A DNA stretch of 64,000 nt from positions 8,798,171 through 8,862,170 of the forward strand of contig OU452236.1 in NCBI GenBank assembly GCA_911728455.2, read 5' to 3'. The notes under the pieces were generated by a model. The model did not search any database. It saw nothing but the letters and a program-made list of their open reading frames with translations, and was not told the DNA's origin. Source of the DNA: Marthasterias glacialis (lineage: Eukaryota; Echinodermata; Asteroidea; Forcipulatida; Asteriidae). Position 1 is the first letter of the stretch; each line of letters opens with the position of its first letter. Below, in pieces: positions 10,543 through 25,500 of this stretch. Position numbers and translations under genes: made by a program.

Positions 10543-13500
10543 CTTGTAAAAGAATGACACAGAATAAGTGTTACCGAATTGTTGGACCACTCAAGCGCAA
10601 CACATACACTCTGACACGACAGTATGCATTTGAGAGCATGCAACCCTAAGTTGCTTACATCAGCACTAAGGGGTTAATCCAACACTATACAATCTCAGCC
10701 CTCACAGGCTCCCCTTTACACTTCTCATACATTGTACTGTTTCCTTAAAGACGCCCACTCGTCAGCCCACGACAAATTCATGCCACGAAAGATCACCTTT
10801 GACCTGTGCACGCGTTGTACGTAAACTATGTACGGGTACATGATCGTTTTGTGCCACAGAAATAGTTGTCGGGTAATGGTGACGAGCGAAAGGCAAAGGC
10901 TCTTTATCAAATGTGCTGTGAAGAGCTTTATTACTCAATTTTGGGGTAAATAAAGAAAAATTGACTTCAGTAGGACTTGCACCAGCTACCCCCGAATCAA
11001 CATACCGACGCTCTACCAACTGAGCTATCCAGCCCTAGTGTTGGTGGTCTCCCTATTTTGTCAATATCTTTGTTCGGGGGTTGCCAGTCAGAAGCTGTAA
11101 CGGCTGAATGTAGGTTGAACGGCTTCTGACCGGTATGTTAATCCAGGGGTCGCTGGCTCAAATTCCGCTCCAGTCAACTTTTCTTTGTTCACCCTAAAAC
11201 TGAATTAAAATTTACCCAGTCAGTTTCCCTTGTGGTTTATTGCCTTGCTTTATTACTCAATATGAAAAATAAGAAACCAAAATTGCATATTGGGCTAGAT
11301 TGCTAAAATTGTCCCCTCCATAAAAACAAAAACAAAAAAGAGAAAAAACACACCCACCATCAAAACTGGTACTGTCCACACTGCCACTGAGTCTCTGTTG
11401 CTTTCTATGGCTGTGATGTCCATTTGGGTGTCTACCAAATGGTGACCGGGGAGAGTTGTTGACGAGGTTAGCCCCTCCGGGGAAGGACGGTGAGCCGAGG
11501 TAGGATGGTAGCTGGTGAGGTTTCTTCTCTTGGATAAGCTGCATCATCAGATTCTGAAGCTGGTTCAACTTTTGCTGGAAATAATAATAATAATAACAAT
11601 TTTGGAGGCTTATCATCCTTACTGGCAGCTGAGAAGCTGAATTGGGAAGGACACGGCTACACGTATTCCAGCTGCAGGCATTCAAGGGCGCCTTCGGCAG
11701 CCAGCCACATCAACCCATGTATGACCACAGAGCACAGCCCAAGATCTAAAGTGTTTGGTTTTTCCGGAGGGAAGAAAACTGGATGACCTTGAGAAAAGCC
11801 CTCATGGCACAGGAGAGAACCAACGCACAACTCTACTCACATATGGCCCTATGACATTATTGAGAGGTGAGCGCTTTACGCACACACCACCCCATAACGG
11901 TACGAAAAGAACCATGTTACAATTTGGTCTGCAATAATAATAATACTTAGTTCTTATATAGCGTACATATCAGCACCATTTTCACAAAGTGACAGGAATG
12001 TAAAAGTGTGCTGAAGAGTGTTTTGAGATATTCGTATTTTAAAAGGTGCTAAATTTTAAAACTGAAAACATTGCAGTGTTAAATCTTTATTGTGTAGCCT
12101 AAGTGCCCTCATGTGTTTTGTTAAGAGTTAGATCTTATCAATAATATAATAAATATCACAAAAACGTTGATTAATTAACACAATTATTAGTCAAACATGC
12201 CCGTTTCTTTGTGAAAACGCAAAAGCACGATGACCTACTTTTGTGCACATCTTTAGTTTTTTTTTTTTTATAGCTGAGGCCGGGCATGTCAAGTGATCAC
12301 AGGCTTAAAACACTTATCGCTAAGAGAAGGGGGTTGGCCCTGGTGTTTCTAGCATGGTTGGTTGCAATTGGCCCCCCTCATTGAGATGCTGAACAGGCTT
12401 TGATGAGAACCGGTGTCATAGGGTATTCTGTCCTCCGGGTAATGTGTCCACCATACGGTAAATTATCGTGGGCTGGAGGAGTTTATTCAAAAGAGGGCGC
12501 TATCAGAAGGAGTTAGTACACGATTCGCCGTATGCCCAGACAGAATCTCCTTCCACACCGGCATAGATGTAGATGTAGATGTAGATGAATAAGAGGTAGA
12601 GGTGGGGTTATAAACATACCTGCATTTCATCTTTATCTTTGGCCAGTGAAGCGACAAAGCGTTCTCTCTCGTCCTGTCTTCTTTTCATCATGTCTCGCTG
12701 GCTGTGATACAGACTGATATACTCTCCTGACCAATCAAATCAAACCAATTAAGGAGATTAGATTAATAACAATAACAATAACAATAATACGCAGTTCTTA
12801 TATAGTGCTTTATCACACCCGATGGGCATCTCAAAGCGCTGTTTTTTTCTCCTGAAGGCATGCGGAGTTACGTTTTTAAGTATGAGACCTGGGGTGGATT
12901 TCACAAACCTAGTCTTAACTTAGGACTAGTCCTAACTTATGACTAGTCCTATAAACTCGAGATAAGACTAGTCCTAGCGCTTTGTGAAATCCACACCTGC
13001 TCCTTTACATAGCACCATGTAATGGTTTACAAGGTGCTGTGGCGCAATCTGCAGCCGATCAAACCAGGAACACCGGGGTGGACCCCTTCTCTTTGCGATA
13101 AGTGCACTGGGTTCTTTTACGTGCATTACACAACACACAGGACCTTCTTCTGTACATCCCATCCGAAGGACACAGCAATGATGGTGAAGTGTCTTGCTCA
13201 AGGACACAAGTGTCACGACCGGGACCTGAACCCACACTCTGCTGATCAGAAACACCAGAGCTTGAGTCCGGTGTTCTTATCCGCTCGGCCATGACACGCC
13301 AGATTAGATTAAATTAGATTAGATTAGAAAGCTCCTCCCTCTTTTCTACACATAAGCCCCTTCCACTTTTCTACACCCAAACACCTCCCATTCCCGACTG
13401 TAAGCCCCGCCTCCTGCTCCAACTAACCTATAGTTTCTGTTTCACCAGAGAGCTGGAGGTTGATATGCTCAAGTTCTTGACACCTCTCGCTAAGATCGGC

Positions 13501-16500
13501 CTTCTCCCTCATGACGGCAGCGAAGCGGTCTTGCAGCATGTCCATTGCCGTCTGTAGCGTCTCAAAGTGCTCCTTGGAGACAAACTGGACTTCTTGAAGT
13601 ACTGCTGGCTCTGAATAAACAACAAAGAAAATGGTTTATTTATAGCTATAAAACGTCTTGCATAGATTCTGTCTTGTTATTGGTAAATATACCAGACAAT
13701 GTTGCGCTGAATGTTTTCCAAGTGCATTCATGGTCATTCATAATGTCAGACCAACCATCAAGAGCAAATTTGATCAAGGACCATAGTTAACCATAGTTCG
13801 ACTTACTCTGATCGAACTCAGGGTAGTCACTAATGGTTGGACTAGTGTAGTCGACTATTCACGACCAGCCTATTAAAATTGGTCGCATCGCTGGATACCA
13901 ATAGCCATTTCATAAGCACAGTGCAGAGGGGGACCAGTTATCAGAAAAGTGATAACGTTGATTTTGCCGTTTTTCTCATGGTCGCATGGACGTGAGATGA
14001 CTTGAGTCATTCACACTTCAACTTCAGTGCACATGCACTACGTACGTCACCAACCAACCACTAGAGTTAACCATTGGTCCTTGATCGAATTTTCTCCAAG
14101 ATTTGCCGAGTAATTTCAAACAATTCTTAATAATTGTGCAGAATTTATATACAACTGAGGCTTGTCGTTTGTCAAGTTCTGTAAATGACCTCCAGGTGAC
14201 CTGTGACCTCTGTACCTTGACCCTGCTGCATGCGTAAGTCGTCCATCTGAGCTAGCAGGACGTGATGCTGAGCTTGCTGCTCGTGGAATGATTTGGTCAG
14301 TTGGTCCCTCTCCATCTCGAGCTGTCTGATGGCGGCTGACAACGAGTCCACCTGCAACAAAGAGGCAATTTGATGCTTTTATGTTAGTATTTTTAATATT
14401 ACATGGTCGCTTTCTATAATCGGCTCCTAAAACTCTGACACAAGTCAATTTATAGCCAACTAGTTTGAGTTAATATTAACCTATATCTGCCTGACTAGTC
14501 ACCATTAGTTATCATACAGCCGTGAGTGAATACGGACAAATATAGCGCTTCTGTGTCCCATATCCCAAGAGGCCGCAGGTAACTCTGTGGGTAGATCATG
14601 ATCAGCCTACATACACTAGTGAACAGGGGAAGGAAGAGGTTTTGTGTAGGGTCAGTCTTACCATGTCATCTCTAGCCACTACCTGACCGTCCTCTGTAGT
14701 GATGTTTACAGAGGCTGTTGGCGACTCCGGCCGGTAGCTCTCCAAGTTGGCGATTCTCACCCTGAGCTGACTGTTCTCTTCTGCCAAGTCTCGTAGTCTC
14801 ATCTGATAAAGGAGAGAAAGAAAAAAATTAAGTTGATATATTAACTGTACAGAGTCCTGCAGAAAAAAATCCAGTGTCTCCTCGGATGGGATTCTAACCC
14901 ACCTTTTACAGGTGTCTGAACTGCTATGATTTGGACTGGCCTCACGCCATTGGGCAAGCTCAATGATTAACCAGTTGCTGCCGGGATTTTGTTGTTGTTG
15001 TCCCGTCCCCTGGCAGAATTCTTTTGACGGAATTGCCGGAATCTTTTTTCTTTGAGGGTATTGCTGGCACAAAGAAACCCTGACTTGACAATGCCAAGAG
15101 AACAAAGATTCTCTTTACTGCATTGTCCATTTTGTTTCTTGACCGAGAAAATGTCAAATTCACGCACAGTGAATTGCAAAACATCGGCCATTACCTATGG
15201 CATAGCAGTGGTACTAAACATGGAACCATGGCTCGATTGCCGGCTCACTCCGACTTACCTCCGTTGAGCCAAAATACAATGAATGAACAAGGGTGGAAGC
15301 CTCTCGATGCCTCGTAATCCTCTTCTTGAAACAAAACGACTCGGAGATTACACAAAAAACGCTTCTCAACTGCCACAAAATGCCAATATATTCAAGATAT
15401 TTTTTTTCCTTGTGTGGATTAAACGAAACATTAGACGGCGTGTGTGGTCTGTGCATGCTCCGCAGTGGAATGACCTGGTGACCTTTGCTCCGGTGGTCCA
15501 AAAGTACATAATGGCGTATTTACACAGTTTCCGTTTCCAGGCAGGGGAAACATTTGCGTGTATTCACATCATCCGGCGCCAACTGGTTAACAGATTGCAG
15601 AATGTCCTAAGTTCACATCCCACCCGAGTCGAATTCTTTTATAATTATTACTCTTCTTACCTGTGAAGCAGTCAGGTCCTTTTGAAGTGTTTCATGTACA
15701 TGGCTCTGTGCCTCATAGTGTTGTACCCTGTCAGCCATGGTTGCTTGCTGCATCAGTTGCTTGTTCAGTGAGTAACTCTGGGTCTTCAGCACATCACACT
15801 CACTCTCCTTGGAATGTAACTACACAACGGAAAAAAAAACAAACCTAGCAGTCAATAAATATTTTCACCAACTTCATGCAGAGGGAAAACTAAAGACACT
15901 TTGTTGCGTTATCTCCCACAATACATGCTTTGAACGTTTGATTGTAGATTTGGAATAGTTTTAGTAAGATAAGATGTTTACGCATACACACAACAATTTT
16001 AAATTCACCAGGGACCAATATCAAAAACATTACTAAATTTTTTGGGGTAATAACAGCCACTTTACTGCAAAGCCACTTGTCGGCCGTTCGTGTTGAGCAG
16101 ACGAGTGACGCAACACTGCAAATCCACCCCTTGCATATGACGCCACAAGCTCAAACAGCGCCCTCACCGAGGTCAAACGAAGACCTCTCACTGGCTGAGA
16201 GTTGTGCACGTTCCCATTATCTGACCTCAGTGATGACGGCCTATGCAAAGGTTCTATAATTACACCCGTCATTAAATCTGATTTTTTTTCGACAGTTCAC
16301 TTGTACTGACATATCATTTTTCTATTTAGGAAGCACAAAAGATTATTACCCACATAAGCACTGCTCACCAAAGATCGTATAGCGCCGAAGGCGCAAGATG
16401 GGGAACTGGAGCTCTTTCTATTGTTGGAATGTGAAGTACGGCTTGGGCGCCACTTTAGTAATCAAATGTTTTGTTATAGCATTGTTAGCAATGGTCATTG

Positions 16501-19500
16501 TCTGCACTGATCTATTGTTGTATGAAAAGATTTGCTTACTGAAATGGCGTCCAGTGCATACTTCACATTTCAGCTGGAGTAACACATCTTGCGCCTTCGG
16601 CGCAATATGATCTTTGCTGCTCACTGAAAGCAGTATGGAGTTCTAGAGGGAAAAACGTCAAGATCCTTACCTGTTGTCGGACTTCTCTGAGTTCGTCCTC
16701 TTGCTGCCCCAGTCTGCTTGCCAACTCCTGGCTGATGTGCTGCTCCGACTTCAGGCTTGATAACATCTCCATATTATCATTGGTCTGTCAGGGAAGAACG
16801 GCAGACAAAGAATTAACCCTTCATTATTTCTGTTTTACCCATACACCAATGTGTGTTAAGCACTGTATACTTTCCAAAGTTCTGCAAAAAAATAATCCGC
16901 AGGCATATTACTCGGGGTGGGATTCGAACCCACGACCCCCGTCATTCTAGAGCAGCTGTCTTACCAACTAGACCGCCGAGAATTCTCGGTGGCTAGAGGC
17001 CATTAGAATCCTTTTAGCAGCGGGTGCCGCAGTGGTTTCCAATGGCTACCAGGCAGGTAAGACATCTGCTCTAGAATGGCAAAGGTCGTGGGTTTGAATC
17101 CCACCCAAGTAATATGCCTGTGGACTTTCTTTCACAAGACTCGGGAAAGTACTGAGTATATAGTGGGCAACACACATCTGCGTATGGGTAAAACATAAAT
17201 AAGTTTCTTTTCCCTGATGCAAATTTAACATCCATTGGAAACTAAAGTTCAATTTTATAGATAAATAATATTTGCAATAACTAGATTTGTTTTGAACAGG
17301 GGCAAGAGTCATTGCTGACAAAACGGTCTGAAACTAGGGGGTCAACTCTCATGAGATCTCTCACCATTTTGACGTAGGCAGATTGCAGTTCCTCCAGCTG
17401 TTGTTTGAGCGTCTTATTCTGAGCGAGGGCTCGGCTGATGGTGGCCTTGTCTCCCTGGATGCTCTCCAAGAGTCTCCCTCTGTCTGTGCTGTCCTCTTCA
17501 AGACGTGCCAGCTGGCGTTCCAACTCCTCGATCCGGTCCTCCTTCTCTTGGTAGAGGTGGCTGAGCTGGGAATTGTCACTAACCTAAGATCAGGGACGAG
17601 TTTGTATGAAAATAACAAATCCTGGAAATTGGATAACAATTTCCTCATGGTGTGGGAATGAAGCTCCCTGACTGTTACATTTTAGAGGCTTACAGACTCT
17701 CTACATCACTTCAAATATGTGAAGGTCTGGCCACAACAAAGGCAAGTCTTTTTATCACTGTGATGGCAATTTCGCCTCTTTCAGGAAAATCTGAAGATGC
17801 AGGGATATCAGTAAAAAAATCCTGAAATCGGGGAAAATCCTGATAAATCACATGCCAGCTAAGATAAATATTAAAAATGGTTGACGGCCGTCTGAAAGCT
17901 CAGTTATTATTATTTTTGTTAGACTTCAAACCAGCGACAATCTTCTGCCTGATAAACTTTTACAAAAATAGTAGTTGCAGACCACCCCAAAATTACCATT
18001 GCTTATTTTGATTGCCACAATACATATAACGGTGCACAAAATCCCTGCCAAAGCATAAATGTTGTGTCCGAATTAATGGCTTTGGCTGATTGTGTCAGTG
18101 GCTTCTGCCGGAATGCAGAAAAAGTCCTAATGCTGTTGCTGCTACCAATGACCATAGCCATAGACGAAGTTGCTTGATTTGGACATGGCCAAACTGTTTT
18201 GTTGTTTTCACTAAAACATGACTCCCTAGCTTGTGGACATTTTTTGCAGAATGGTTGTATGGTGTGTTTATCGAAAACCAGAGGATAGCACTGAATTCAT
18301 TCTTTATTATCCCTTACAAAAACAACAGAGAGACTTTTGAGACGCTGGCGGCAGCAGACACAACGGTCCTTTAGTTCTGAGCGAGCACGCACATGCTCAG
18401 TATTGCACGCGTGGTTCTGAGCACGCGTACTGCTGGGTGAGAACTGCGAAAAAAGGACCGTCCAAAGTCTCTCATTCGATCCTCCAAAACGTGAACATTA
18501 ACAAATTGTCCTCATCTGATCCCACGCAGTTCTTTCGGGTTGGGCAGGGCCCGATTTCATAGAGCTGCTAAAGCAAAGCACAAATTGCGCTGAAACATTT
18601 TCTGCTAAGCAAAACTAAGCAGGAAACCAGTCAAAGACAGGACATGTGATAATGTATTGGGGCTGGTAAACATAAAGCAAAACTGTTTTGTGCTTAGCTA
18701 ATTTTTGTGCTTAAGCAGCTCTATGAAACTGAGCCCAGATCTTTGACTTGGGTCGGATTCAAACCTATAACCACCCACTTTTATTAAAGCGTTCACTTTG
18801 CAAATTTACATTGATGAGCTATGTGGTAAAATCAATGTTAACATGCAGGCATGTGATATTGGACCCAGGGCAGGTCAATATAAGTACTTTATGTTTACAT
18901 ATATTGACCATGTACTGATTGTCTGTCTGCAAAGTGATATTGCCCAAAGGATTGGGCAATATAAGCCAATTTTTGTTCATAACAGTACCAATCCTCCAGA
19001 GAGATTTTTCCATCTTAAGTACTATCAAAGTTGACAAAATAGCAATGGAAGCCCTCCAGATCCCCACATCTTATTTTGATTGCTGCAATCGTAATGACCC
19101 TGATATGACTGAGCACAAAATCCATGACAAAACTGACACTGTTTTCACTGAAACGGCACGGCTAAACTAGACAAACTTTTCACAGGTTCGTTAATCTCCC
19201 CCCAACCCCCGAAAAAACAAACAAACACTGATGTCATTTCCCTTTGAGGTCACTTTCCATGTAGTATTGCCCTACAGGGCTGGTCAATATACCTACCTGC
19301 TGTTGATATTGCCCATGTATTGTCTGCCTCTCTGCTTCAACCTGTTCTATCCTCGCTTGGAGTTTCTCCACCTCTTCCTTGCTGACGAGATCTCCTCGCT
19401 CTGACTCTGCAGCTGCGGATGTAAAAAAAAAAAAACATGTCCCAATAATTTTAACCAGTCAGCACCGATGACCTTCCAGATTATTCCCATCCAGCCTGAC

Positions 19501-22500
19501 CGGATTATTTTCGCGGAACTGCTGGAGACTTGACAAAGCCAAGAGAACAAAGGTTTTTGTGTTTGCTCTATCGAGAAAATATCAAAATTCATGTACCGTG
19601 AATAGCAAAACCTCGGCTGTGAGCAGGAAACCAGTTGCAGACGGTACTTGTGGAATGCTTTTTTGGCTGGTAACCTTGTTCCGATATGATATCGGGCCCT
19701 CACTCACCTTTTGCGCTTTCCATTGCTGTGATTTCTTGCCTAAGATCGGCCAAACTTTGAAGAAGTTCTTCTTTTTCTTGTGCTTGGGATTGTATCTGCC
19801 AGAGGAAAGAAAAGAAAAAAATTGATATTATTTATTACCCCTTTTTCGTGCCCCTTGAGTTGGCCTTGGTGCCCCCCTGGAATTTCGACAAAGCCAAAGC
19901 CAAAATGGCCTACCCCTCCTCAAATCTCTTGGGAGTATACAACCTCAGCAGCCTGTTAGGCATTCAGGGGGTTAATCAAACACAATACCACCTCAGCCCT
20001 GGCAGGTTCCCATTTATACTCCCGGGTGACGACAAGCAAATTATGACTAAGTGTCTTCCTCAAGGACAAAACTGTCATGTTTGATTCAAACCCACATTTT
20101 GTTTTCTCGACTGAAAAAATGTCAAATTCATGCACCGTGATTTGCAAAACATCGATACATCGAACATTGATACTAAACCTGAAACCATAGCTCGATTCCC
20201 CGCTCACACGGACTCACCTCATTGAGCCGAAATAAAATAAATGAACAATAGTGGAAGCGTCTCGATGTCTTGGAATCCTCTTCTTGGAACAAAAGGACAA
20301 AGGTCCGGAATTGGGAATTACACAAAAACCATCTCTCAATAGCCAGAAAATGCCAATATATTCAAGACCATTTTTGTATCTGTGTGGGTGAAACAAAGCG
20401 TTAGACGGGGCGTGTGTGGTTTGTGCGCGCTCAGCAGTGGAATGTCCGGGTGATCTTTGCTCCGGTGGTCTGAAATGACACAATGGCGTCTTTACACGGC
20501 TTCCGTTTCCAGGCAGGGGAAACATTTGCGTGTATACACATCATCCGGCACCTACTGGTAAAAAGAATTCCGTTGACATGTTTCTTTAGTTTGTAGAATC
20601 TGCCATCTTGAACCCAAGCCTAACCGAGCCAACAACTTGGTTACGGTTTGGTTGATACAGCTGCGTCACCACCGTAGAACCGAACACATGAACACTCTTA
20701 ACCAATAACTGAAGCTAAAACATGTTTCTGGTCGCAAAAACACACCCAGTGAGTCCACCGCTCAGCTACAACACTCAAAAACTTCAAAAACTGGACATAG
20801 CGTTGGGTGGTAGTGAACATGCTAGTCGTGTGGAGACTGGATTCATTTTGCAGGGCTGCAAACGTACCATCAAGAGCTCACTTACCTGTTTGGCAAGTTC
20901 CTGGGCTTGCTTCTGATAATGCTCAGTGTGTTGTTGAAACTGTTGGGCAAGCTGCTCCCTCTCGGCCGTCAGCTTTTGGAATGATTGGTTATACTGTCGA
21001 GAAAGAGTTTATCGATTTAAAGGAGTGCAACACTGCTAAACACACAGGGCCCAATTTCATAGAGCTGCTTAAGCAGAAATATTGCTTAAAATTTTTCTGC
21101 TAAGCAAAAATGAGCAGGATACCAGTCACAGATATAATACATGTGACATGGTATGCTGGTTGGTAACTTTATTCTGGTAAGCATAATTTTGTTGTGCTTA
21201 GCTACTTTTTGTGCTTAAAGCAGCTCTATGAAATTGGGCCCAGGACCTATAGACAGGATTGGTGATGGTTGTAACGAAATATTGATGAACCCAAATCTGC
21301 CTAACGACACGATTTCCCGTAGAACACACAAACGCTGTGGAAGGATGACATACAGGAAACTCTGTATATGAACAATAAGTTAGTGTCTTTCTTTATGCTC
21401 TCGGTTCTAGTGATATGAGACGGGGGACATGACCAAAAATACATCACACTAAAGAGACTGATGGGCTCTCTTTCCAACAGTATTCAGTTTGTTGGGATTT
21501 GTTTATTTGCAAGTCAGTAAATACTAATTGTTTAGTGTAAAGCAGCAAGAAGCGAGACACAGGCTGTATGTACAGTAACCAGTCGGGCGGATATGGGTGA
21601 AGAGTCTTGATGAAAAAAAGGCCTGTAACACATTTTACAATTTCTTTAAAAGACATGAAGTGTTCTGGCTCTGAGAAGAGCCATTGGACCAATGGCACTA
21701 GTCAGAGCCAACACTCTGGAATTACACATGGTTGTACCTGTGATAATTACTAGTAATATGCCATGTCAGAATCAAGTGACTTTGACTACAACTATAGCCG
21801 TTGGCTCCAACGACAACGTTGAAGAATCAGTACTTCCCCGAGTCCTGTGAAAAAAATCCAGGCATATTCCTCGGGTGAGATTCGAACCCATGACCCCTGC
21901 CATTCTAGAGACTGCCCGGTAGCTAGAGGCAGTTCAAATCCTATTAGCAGTGGGTAACGCCACAATTATAATAGATGTTAATTTTTGCATTGCGGATAAA
22001 CAATATTACTATTTTGTGGCATGTCATGGCCGAGTGGTTAGTGCGTCGGACTCAAGCTCCGGTGGCTGAGTCATCGGAGTGTGGGTTCGAGTCCCGGTCA
22101 TGACACTTGTGTCCTTGAGCAAGGCACTTAACCATAATTGCTCCATAAAAGTTGGGGAGGTAGAGCCTTCTGCTCTACCAGCCAGGCTTCTGATAGATGA
22201 TACCTAAGCCTACATCCTTACAGATTGTAAAGGGGGTTACCCTGTTTCAGCCCCAGGAGTAGGTGGCAACGGCCCCTGGATAAAACAGATTTGTAGCCCA
22301 CACCTCAAGTGGCTTACTGGCCTTGTGTGTCTGGCGACTTCCATAAAAAAAAAATAAAAAAAAAAATTATTATTATTTTATTTTTTACCCATACACCGAA
22401 TTAACATCTATTATAATGGTTGCGGTACCCGCTGCTAATAGGATTCAAACTGCCTCTAGCTACTGGGCAATCTCGGTAGTCTAGTTGGTAAGACATCTAC

Positions 22501-25500
22501 TCTAGAATGGTGGGGGTCGTGGGTTTGAATCCCACCAAAGGAATATGCCTGTGGATTTTTTTCACAGGACTCGGGGAAGTACCGAGTATACAGTGCTTCA
22601 CACACATTGTTGTATGGGTCACAAAAAAAAACACAAGCAAAATTCTTTATCCCCGATGCAAAAAATAACATCTATCATAACGCTAAAGAATAGGACTTTT
22701 CTGTGTTCCGGCCTTAGAGACTGCCGAAGGCATCAATTCAGACATGACCGTAGTTTCTTCTTGTCATCCACACCATACAAAGCTTCAAACATCACTTATA
22801 TAGTGTTCTATCAAGAACAATTACAAACCACGTTCTACATTTTCAAACTTATTAAAGTCTTAATTTGTTTTTGGACGACATAAAGATACGGGGAAAATTT
22901 TCTCCTGCATGTTTAAGACAGAAGCTCTCGAAAACCAACCTGAACTAATTTACTCTCAAGGTCGGCTTTCTCCTCCTGGACTTTTAGCAAGGCATTATGG
23001 GTATCCTGTTCAGTCCCCTGATTGGCCAGTTGATTGGCCCTGAGCTCCGCTGCATTCAGACGGTCGTTTAAATCCTGCGCAAAGCGCTGAAGCTGCGAGT
23101 ATTCAGAGGTCTGGACATTAAAAGAAAACAAGTTTTGTTTCACAAGTGACTAATCATCGTGCCTGTGTATAAATGCAGTATCTAATATGGAAGCGTTTCA
23201 GGGCCCAAGCGGTCTAGAACATCCAACTCAAGTTCTGAATACAATCAATGAACAATGGTGGAAGCCTCTCGATGTCTCGTAATTCTCTTCTTGGAGCAAA
23301 AGAACAAATGTCTGGAATCAGGGATTACACAAAGCACCTCTCAATGGCCAGAAAATGCCAAAATATCCAAGACCGTATTTTGTCTTTGTGTGGGTGAAAC
23401 GAAGCGTTAGACGGTGTGTGTGTGTGTGGTCTGTGCATGCTCAGCAGTGGAATGTCTGGGCGACCTTTGCTCTGGTATTCTGATTTTACACAATGGCCTC
23501 TTAACACAGCTTCCATTTCCAGGCAGGGGAAACATTTGCATAGCAGGTCATGCCTATAATTATTATAATTGTCAAGTCTATACAAAGTATTAGAAAATGG
23601 GCAGATTTGATGTTTCACTTATGGATCATTCCACCAAGTTGGGACACAGTTTGTGACATTTGTATGACCTCTGCATGATTTTAGTCCTGCCCCATTTCTG
23701 CTGTATTTAATCACTGACTATCACAACAAATGTTTTGCCTGGTACGTTTTGCACCTTGTAATTAGTGCAAAATGTGAATTTGCATAATTATGTATTTGAG
23801 TGTCGAAAAATTTGAAAAATAAAATTCTGGATGTAACACGGACACCGTGTCCGTGTTACATCCAGAATTTTATTTTTCATAATAATTTGCCTTAAAACAC
23901 ATTAAAACAATTTTATACTTCAACAAACATTTTCACATACAAATGAGAATGTGACATGAAATAATTGAGTCAAATAAATGATTTCTTTTCATAATATGGA
24001 CAAATGTTGCACAAAAATCACACTGTGTCCCAACTTGGTGGAATGACCCTTATACTACCCCGAATGCACACAGAAACCCCCCCCCCCAGTGCCGGGATCC
24101 AAAGCTTGCCTTGTGTGACTTGGCCCTTAGATTGGGACTAAGAGTTCAGTAAGCAGCTGAAGTATAAAAGAGAATTTATACCTTTGTTTTGAGTTGGCTG
24201 CTGATCTCAGAATTCTGCTGCGTCAGTTCCTCATTAGTTTTCCTGCAAGGAGAATGAAAGTGAACAGAAAGTCACAAACGATGCATTTTATAAACAATGG
24301 AACTTTCTTTAAAGTGCAAGGTGCATAAAGTTGATTGAACAATTGAGAAGCTGTTGGGAGCCGAATCGAACAAAACAGACTTACTTTAACTTATAGACGT
24401 CTAGCTTGAGGGCGTCTTTGTCTTTATCAAGGACAGCGCTGGTCTACAACAAAACAAGAATATGTCATCATTAAAAATGAGACAATTAGACCGATCTATT
24501 AAACCCTGCCTACTAACGTATTGATCAATCAAAGCCTTGACAATGCCACAAAAGTCCGACAAAAGTCCAACACGTTAAAATCCCATTAGAAAAGTAAACA
24601 AACTGCCGCCATTGTTCTGACACAAAACAGCGCACACAATTGTACTAACTTTTGTTAGTACAATCTGATTATTTTATTCAATCTGATTATTTTAGGGAGA
24701 GTGCAACGTCTAATTTTTATCAATGTCTGATATGAAGAAAGGAGGCACATCTCAAAACTTGTTCAGCTGTTACTTTTATAACTCTTGAATTTATGTTGAA
24801 ATTATGACATAAAATGTCAAATTTCCCACATGACCAGTGCAGTGTCTCGCCTGCCACAAAGGCCCTGGAATGTACAAAGTCCCTCTTGTCGTAAACGAGG
24901 GTTACATGGTCTGCTAGGGTCTGCTAGGGTCCAAACGTCAGGCCATTAAAAAAAAACCGCATCTGTACAACAGGTCCTTTTGGTTGGTAAGCAGTTTGCA
25001 AAAGCTAATTTTATTTTCTCATGGTCTATACTAAAAGTAAGTTTTTGGATTAAATTGTTTCTAATAGTTGCCAACCTTTTTCTTTGACTTCAAACGAAAC
25101 TAACTTCAACCCTCGTTTTTAGGAGCAGGGTGAGTCCATACCTTTTTAAACTGTTGACTCGATGACGTTGCACTGGCTAGAGATCTCTCTAGCTCGGCGA
25201 CTCTTTGTCGCGAGGCTTGGAGTCGACTCGATAAGTTGTCTGCCTCCTCTGAAATACAAATTTCAAAAAAATTAATTTCTTCAGAAATCATTCTACCAAA
25301 ATGCCCATAACATTAACAAATGGCCGCATGATTTGACTTACTTTCACTGAACCAAAAAGGTCAAAGTTTAAAGGTCACTTTCCAAATTTCAAGGGTGTGC
25401 ACAAACACTGGTAAGATTGAAAATATAAACGCTCACATATTTGCACATAACTTACAAAGTTTCTCCCATGTCATAGGTCAATGCTTCAACCGTATTTGGA

